DNA of 9,264 bases. Origin: Candidatus Wirthbacteria bacterium CG2_30_54_11 (lineage in GTDB: Bacteria > Patescibacteriota > CG2-30-54-11). This document shows positions 6,036 through 9,264 of the stretch, piece after piece. The notes under the pieces were generated by a model, which saw only the letters and a list, made by a program, of their open reading frames with translations, was not told the origin of the DNA and made no database searches. The translations under genes were made by a program, and so were the position numbers. The stretch spans positions 1-9,264 of the forward strand of contig MNZT01000008.1 in assembly GCA_001873755.1 (NCBI GenBank), given 5' to 3'. The number at the start of each line of letters is the position of its first letter. Position 1 is the stretch's first letter.

Positions 6036-7100
6036 TCAACCAGGCAGGTAGTCTCTCGCCCGGTCTTTGAGGGAGTGAGCGGTCATTTCGATGGATTCTA
6101 CTCTTGTGGGATCAGTGAGACATACAGGCTGCATTTTCCGTTCTTCCCACATTCGCTCAAAAGATGCACTGTCACCCTTCGCAATGCCTGGTACTACCGG
6201 ATTGCCGGATAGCCACTGTTCCCCCATCAACCGAGTGGCTCGTGCCAGATGTCGTGCGTACACTGCCGCGCTCCGCAGCCCGCTGTCAGATAGGCGCGCC
6301 AGACGATGTTGTTGTGCTGACGAAGTGACGATGACACTGCCTCTGCAATCCACGATGCACCCACTCTGATGATCAAGGAACAGATCATCTGGTCCCGAAG
6401 GTATGAGGATACAATCCTGAGCTATCAACACCGTTCGTGGAAATACACTGATCTGCCCATGAGGCCCCCCCAGGCGAGAACCTGCATTGCTGGTATTGTG
6501 AACAAAAATGGTATTACGCACATCAACAATCGAACCAGGTACCAGCAGGTCTATCCCACCACCAGTGTGGAACGCGCTATTACCGGCGATCAAACTGTCC
6601 TCACAGTGAAGATGACCACCCTGGACTGAAATACCCCCGCCGCACATGCCTGATTCACCTCCAGTACAGACGACCTGATGCAAGGTCAGAGACGCATCCT
6701 GACACACCAGAACATTAGCTCCGTCAATAAAGCGATACAGGCTGGGAATATGTCTATCGCCATCCATTGGTCCTGCCGCTGCAGGTCGACCTCTCGACCG
6801 AACAGTTGAACCATTCCGGATTTCAGCACCTGATATCCAGGCTCGCGCTCCTGGCTCCACCAGAACTACGTGAGCAGTCTGGTGTTGTCCATCCAGGACA
6901 GCAGCATCACACTCGATCGTAACATCGGTAAAACCCGCATGAAAACGCAGAAGTGAATCCTGAGAGTCCTCTGCCCTCCACTCACCTCTCAGCCGAAAAT
7001 CGCGATGCCCTTCACGATACGCCACTTCAAGAACTTTCTGCAGAGAGAACTCAGAAGGAAATATTTCAAATGGTTGTTTTCCGTCGCCTTCGAATACCAT
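6036..7100 (-). CDS. Right-handed parallel beta-helix protein, no signal peptide
   Basis: 354 residues. A short N-terminal part has FEIFPSEFSLQKVLEVAYREG, as in proteins that begin with a capping helix before a pectate-lyase-like solenoid. About residues 55-260 are then built of short strands with Gly/Asn/Asp turns, for example CGGGISVQGGHLHCEDSLIA, GNSAFHTGGGIDLL and VDVRNTIFVHNTS. That is the usual rhythm of parallel beta-helix repeats, including the asparagine-rich turn. The C-terminal 90 residues are helical and charged. No catalytic motif of a polysaccharide lyase or hydrolase is recognisable. No signal peptide or membrane anchor is visible, and an in-frame TGA lies ten codons upstream of ATG 7100, so a hidden signal is unlikely. 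It is divergent from csoR with overlapping promoters. The substrate is unknown; being cytoplasmic would be unusual for this fold. Confidence 0.78.
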   Translation of the reverse strand: MVFEGDGKQPFEIFPSEFSLQKVLEVAYREGHRDFRLRGEWRAEDSQDSLLRFHAGFTDVTIECDAAVLDGQHQTAHVVLVEPGARAWISGAEIRNGSTVRSRGRPAAAGPMDGDRHIPSLYRFIDGANVLVCQDASLTLHQVVCTGGESGMCGGGISVQGGHLHCEDSLIAGNSAFHTGGGIDLLVPGSIVDVRNTIFVHNTSNAGSRLGGPHGQISVFPRTVLIAQDCILIPSGPDDLFLDHQSGCIVDCRGSVIVTSSAQQHRLARLSDSGLRSAAVYARHLARATRLMGEQWLSGNPVVPGIAKGDSASFERMWEERKMQPVCLTDPTRVESIEMTAHSLKDRARDYLPG

Positions 7101-7134
7101 GGGGCATAGATCCCTGTATGTACATCAGGAAGAT

Positions 7135-7163
7135 AGTATACAGATGCAAGAGGACATTGACAA
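7135..7163 (-). promoter_or_regulatory. Sigma70-type promoter of the beta-helix gene
   Basis: On the minus strand, -35 TTGTCA (7158-7163) and -10 TATACT (7135-7140) are separated by exactly 17 bases. Transcription would start near 7128, giving a leader of about 28 bases before ATG 7100. The -35 box overlaps five bases of the csoR -35 box on the other strand. Confidence 0.65.
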
Positions 7164-7186
7164 TGTTCGCCCTGTGCTGCTAAAAT
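7157..7186 (+). promoter_or_regulatory. Sigma70-type promoter of the csoR operon
   Basis: Consensus -35 TTGACA (7157-7162), an 18-base spacer, and -10 TAAAAT (7181-7186) preceded by TGC, an extended -10. Transcription would start near 7193, at the left edge of the CsoR operator, so bound repressor would block initiation. Confidence 0.75.
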
Positions 7187-7193
7187 TGCATAT

Positions 7194-7212
7194 ATACCTC
7201 CACCCCAGGTAT
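7194..7212 (+). promoter_or_regulatory. CsoR operator upstream of csoR
   Basis: ATACCTCCACCCCAGGTAT: half-sites ATACC and GGTAT with a C-rich 9-base centre, like known G/C-tract CsoR operators. It lies just past the -10 box and 29 bases before the csoR start. A near copy lies at 8949-8967 before the chaperone gene, and identity continues three bases further (AGGT) at both sites. Autorepression by CsoR is inferred from position and family. Confidence 0.75.
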
Positions 7213-7241
7213 AGGTTCATCTACCAAAAGGAGAACGATTC

Positions 7242-7517
7242 ATGGATGCGAATCACGAAAAAACCCTCGTCAATTTCAAAAAGGCCAAAGGCCACATCGA
7301 CCGCATCGTGAAGATGATCGAAGACGGCGAGTACTGCATTGATGTGATGCAGCAGAATCTGGCGGTGGTCGGATTGCTGAAGTCAGCTCACCTCATGCTC
7401 ATGGAAGGACACCTGAACACGTGCTTCAGCAACGCCATGAAGACCGACAACGAAGAGCGCAAGCAGAAAATGATCGATGAGATCCTGACCGTCAGCCGCC
7501 TGGCCAATAAAACCTAA
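7242..7517 (+). CDS. csoR: Copper-sensing transcriptional repressor CsoR
   Basis: 91 residues, all helical, of the CsoR/RcnR (DUF156) family. The Cu(I) ligand set is complete and correctly spaced: Cys32 in GEYCIDVMQQ, then His57 and Cys61 in EGHLNTC. The 25- and 4-residue intervals match Cys36-His61-Cys65 of the Mycobacterium protein. This separates it from RcnR (nickel/cobalt), FrmR (formaldehyde) and CstR (persulfide, no His ligand). The basic N-terminal KKAKGHIDRIVKMIEDG helix is the usual DNA-contact region. Start ATG 7242 follows AAAGGAG (7227-7233) by 8 bases. It is the first gene of an operon with the HMA/TauE-SafE-like/cupredoxin gene (22-base gap). It has its own operator, so autorepression relieved by Cu(I) is expected. 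Confidence 0.95.
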   Translation: MDANHEKTLVNFKKAKGHIDRIVKMIEDGEYCIDVMQQNLAVVGLLKSAHLMLMEGHLNTCFSNAMKTDNEERKQKMIDEILTVSRLANKT

Positions 7518-7539
7518 TACAGTCTTCCGGAGCCTGAAC

Positions 7540-8895
7540 ATGAACAAAACCATCGTGCCTATCCAGGGCATGCACTGCAAAGCCTGCGAGATCCTCATCC
7601 AGGACGAACTGAAGCAGCTGCCGGGCGTGAAAAAAGTCCACATGAGCTATAAGAACAGCGAAGCCGAGATCCTCTCGACCTCAGAAGTCCCGATGGCCAG
7701 GATACGAAAGGCGATTGAGAAAGCCGGGTATAAAGTCGGCCGCGACGATCCGAAAGCCTGGATCACGAAAAATCCTGAAGACTACCGGGATATCCTGCTT
7801 CTCCTCCCGCTCCTGGTCGTCCTGCTCATCACAGCCAAAGCCCTGGGACTGCAGAACCTGAGCGCAGGCTCCGGCAGCACTTCCAGCTTGGCGGTCGTGC
7901 TTCTCGTCGGACTCACGGCCGGATTCTCGACCTGCATGGCGCTGGTGGGCGGTCTCATTCTGGGCGTCTCTGCCCGCCATGCCGCCAGCCATCCTGAAGC
8001 TTCGTCAAAGGAAAAGTTCATTCCGCATGTTTTTTTCAACCTGGGGCGCATCGCCTCCTATGCTGTCCTCGGCGGCCTCATCGGCCTGCTGGGCAAGGCA
8101 TTCCAGATGTCCGGGATGCTGCTCGGGGTCATGACGGTCGGTGTCGGGCTGGTCATGCTGCTCATGGGGATTCAGCTCACCGGACTCATGCCAAGACTTT
8201 CTCATATCAAGATCGCATTCACGCTCGGTGGACAGCGGATCTTTGAAAAAAAAGACGAAACCTATTCACATACCAACGCCATGGTTCTCGGGGCACTTAC
8301 ATTTTTCCTGCCCTGCGGGTTCACCCAATCCATGCAGATCTACGCCATGAGCACCGGTAACTTCCTCTCGGGTGCGCTCATCATGGCCACCTTTGCCATC
8401 GGAACCACACCGGGTCTGCTCGGAGTCGGCGGTCTTTCATCCCTGGTCAAGGGAGCATTTGCCAGACGTTTCTTTAAATTCGCAGGTCTGGTCGTGATCG
8501 CCTTTGCGGCGTTCAATCTGAGCAACGGAGCGAACCTGCTGAATTTAAAAGGTATTTTCTCTTTCGACACCTCCACCGTCCAGGCAAATGTCGATGACCC
8601 CAATGTCGTAATAAAGGATGGGGTTCAGGTCGTCTCCATGACCCAGATCGCCAGCGGCTACAAACCGAACAAGTTCACTATTCAGAAGGGAATTCCGGTC
8701 AAGTGGGTGATCGACAGCAAGGATCCCTACTCCTGCGCAAGTTCGCTCGTAGCCTCCAAAATCGGCGTTCGCAAAAGCCTGACCAAGGGCGAGAATATCA
8801 TCGAGTTCACCCCAAAGGAGACAGGGGAGATCAAATTCAGCTGCTCCATGGGCATGTATAACGGCAAATTTATCGTTGTCGAAGCTAAAATCTAG
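7540..8895 (+). CDS. HMA / TauE-SafE-like (DsbD_2) membrane / cupredoxin fusion protein
   Basis: 451 residues in three parts. Residues 1-68 are a heavy-metal-associated domain with GMHCKAC (Cys13, Cys16), which binds Cu(I). Residues 84-335 carry about six to seven membrane helices of the sulfite exporter TauE/SafE-like (DsbD_2) group, with one Cys in each half: FSTCMALVGGLILG (Cys132) and FFLPCGFTQSMQIYAMS (Cys259). The methionines near Cys259 could help pass copper. Residues 355-451 are a cupredoxin-like beta domain with likely ligands Cys399 (PYSCASSLV), Cys435, Met437 and Met439 (FSCSMGMYNGKF). Start ATG 7540 has GGAG 7 bases upstream; it follows csoR by 22 bases. Inferred role: takes Cu(I) from the cytoplasm, moves it or electrons across the membrane, and hands copper to the outer cupredoxin. 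Transport direction is not proven. Confidence 0.9.
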   Translation: MNKTIVPIQGMHCKACEILIQDELKQLPGVKKVHMSYKNSEAEILSTSEVPMARIRKAIEKAGYKVGRDDPKAWITKNPEDYRDILLLLPLLVVLLITAKALGLQNLSAGSGSTSSLAVVLLVGLTAGFSTCMALVGGLILGVSARHAASHPEASSKEKFIPHVFFNLGRIASYAVLGGLIGLLGKAFQMSGMLLGVMTVGVGLVMLLMGIQLTGLMPRLSHIKIAFTLGGQRIFEKKDETYSHTNAMVLGALTFFLPCGFTQSMQIYAMSTGNFLSGALIMATFAIGTTPGLLGVGGLSSLVKGAFARRFFKFAGLVVIAFAAFNLSNGANLLNLKGIFSFDTSTVQANVDDPNVVIKDGVQVVSMTQIASGYKPNKFTIQKGIPVKWVIDSKDPYSCASSLVASKIGVRKSLTKGENIIEFTPKETGEIKFSCSMGMYNGKFIVVEAKI

Positions 8896-8920
8896 ACAAG
8901 CAGGAGTGAATTCTTCCCGC

Positions 8921-8932
8921 TGCCTAAAGGCA
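8921..8932 (+). terminator. Weak hairpin after the fusion gene
   Basis: TGCC-TAAA-GGCA is a perfect small hairpin 26 bases past the stop, followed by only a short T-rich stretch (ATTTGTAT). It is at best a weak or partial terminator, so some read-through into the next copper gene is likely. Confidence 0.3.
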
Positions 8933-8948
8933 ATTTGTATGCATTATT

Positions 8949-8967
8949 ATACCCCTACCCCAGGTAC
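8949..8967 (+). promoter_or_regulatory. Second CsoR operator, upstream of the HMA chaperone gene
   Basis: ATACCCCTACCCCAGGTAC matches the operator at 7194-7212 at 16 of 19 positions, and the next four bases (AGGT) also match. A further GGTAT half-site follows at 8969-8973. It lies 18 bases before the chaperone start and overlaps a candidate -10 (TATTAT, 8945-8950); no convincing -35 is seen. Confidence 0.7.
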
Positions 8968-8985
8968 AGGTATTAGGAGAATGTC

Positions 8986-9195
8986 ATGAACGAAATCGAT
9001 CTCAATTTTTCAGGATTCACCTGCGATGCGTGTGCAAAGCTGGTCTCCAACCGGCTGCTCAGGATCAAGGGTGTGGAGCAAGCAATCGTCAACCGCAGCG
9101 GCAAAGCGCAGCTTCGGGCTAACCGGACTTTGACCGCAGATGACATCAAACCCGTTTTGAACGGGACCAGCTACTCCTTTGTATTCGCTCAATAA
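8986..9195 (+). CDS. CopZ-like copper chaperone (single HMA domain)
   Basis: 69 residues, the usual length of a free-standing HMA chaperone with a beta-alpha-beta-beta-alpha-beta fold. The Cu(I) site is FSGFTCDACAKLV, with Cys13 and Cys16; Phe11 replaces the usual Met before TCxxC. NRSGKAQLRA follows as the second strand and a typical C-terminal strand closes the domain. Start ATG 8986 has AGGAG (8975-8979) 6 bases upstream. A CsoR operator sits directly before it, and another HMA-type gene follows 24 bases downstream, presumably the pump it loads. Such chaperones carry Cu(I) in the cytoplasm to P-type ATPases. The symbol copZ would fit but identity to it is not established. Confidence 0.88.
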   Translation: MNEIDLNFSGFTCDACAKLVSNRLLRIKGVEQAIVNRSGKAQLRANRTLTADDIKPVLNGTSYSFVFAQ

Positions 9196-9219
9196 CTTAT
9201 TAGCTACAGGATAGGTCCG

Positions 9220-9264
9220 ATGACTAAAAAGATACACCTGGACATCACCGGCATGCATTGCGGC
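9220..9264 (+). CDS. N-terminus of HMA-domain protein, probably CopA-type Cu ATPase (truncated by window)
   Basis: Only the first 15 codons are present: MTKKIHLDITGMHCG, cut in the middle of a GMHCxxC copper site. It starts 24 bases after the chaperone gene, with AGG about 6 bases before ATG. In this context a Cu(I)-translocating P-type ATPase is the most likely product. A second chaperone or another HMA-containing transporter cannot be excluded from 15 residues. Confidence 0.6.
   Translation, partial: MTKKIHLDITGMHCG

Noticed and set aside
847..6038. Recoding of TGA as glycine (as in Gracilibacteria/Absconditabacteria)
   Set aside because: TGA ends four genes at sensible positions, including the ATGA overlap and just before the DedA terminator.
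6091..7183. Several plus-strand open frames opposite the beta-helix gene
   Set aside because: The minus-strand frame is longer, shows solenoid repeats and has a promoter; the plus-strand frames have no ribosome sites or family features.

Overview
The window is bacterial, moderately GC-rich and densely coded on both strands. TGA is a normal stop here: it ends the glycosyltransferase gene inside an ATGA overlap, and it also ends the DedA, phosphoribosyltransferase and beta-helix genes. That argues against lineages that recode UGA as glycine. Promoters are sigma70-like, Shine-Dalgarno sites are AAGGAG-like, and the single tRNA gene carries its own CCA. The compact accessory gene set, and a fusion of an HMA domain, a TauE/SafE-like membrane domain and a cupredoxin, would fit an uncultured small-genome lineage such as Peregrinibacteria/Patescibacteria. 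That placement is weak inference; no marker gene in the window settles it.

Left part (1-3191, minus strand). A membrane glycosyltransferase family 2 gene (847-2541) overlaps by 4 bases (ATGA) a second membrane protein gene with a PH-like domain, which runs off the left edge. Upstream lies a small predicted Cys/His/Asp protein (2703-3191) ending in a rho-independent terminator. The glycosyltransferase leader holds a perfect 9-bp inverted repeat.

Middle (3192-5202). A DedA-family membrane protein (3319-3954) diverges from the small protein gene, and the two sigma70-type promoters overlap in their -35 boxes. The DedA gene ends in a strong terminator. Then come about 560 bases without a protein gene. 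They hold tRNA-Arg(TCG) on the minus strand and several hairpins and imperfect repeats. A CcdA/DsbD-like membrane protein gene (4516-5202, minus) follows.

Right part (5203-9264). A purine-type phosphoribosyltransferase gene (plus) converges on a large beta-helix protein gene (minus). The beta-helix gene is divergent from a copper-responsive cluster. That cluster consists of csoR, then the HMA/TauE-SafE-like/cupredoxin fusion, then a 69-residue HMA copper chaperone, then the first 15 codons of another HMA protein, probably a CopA-type ATPase. Two nearly identical ATACC-N9-GGTAY operators lie directly upstream of csoR and of the chaperone gene. They mark both transcription units as members of one CsoR-controlled copper regulon. 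In the likely scheme CsoR senses Cu(I) and releases both operators. The small HMA protein and the fusion protein then bind and move copper, and the truncated downstream gene exports it.
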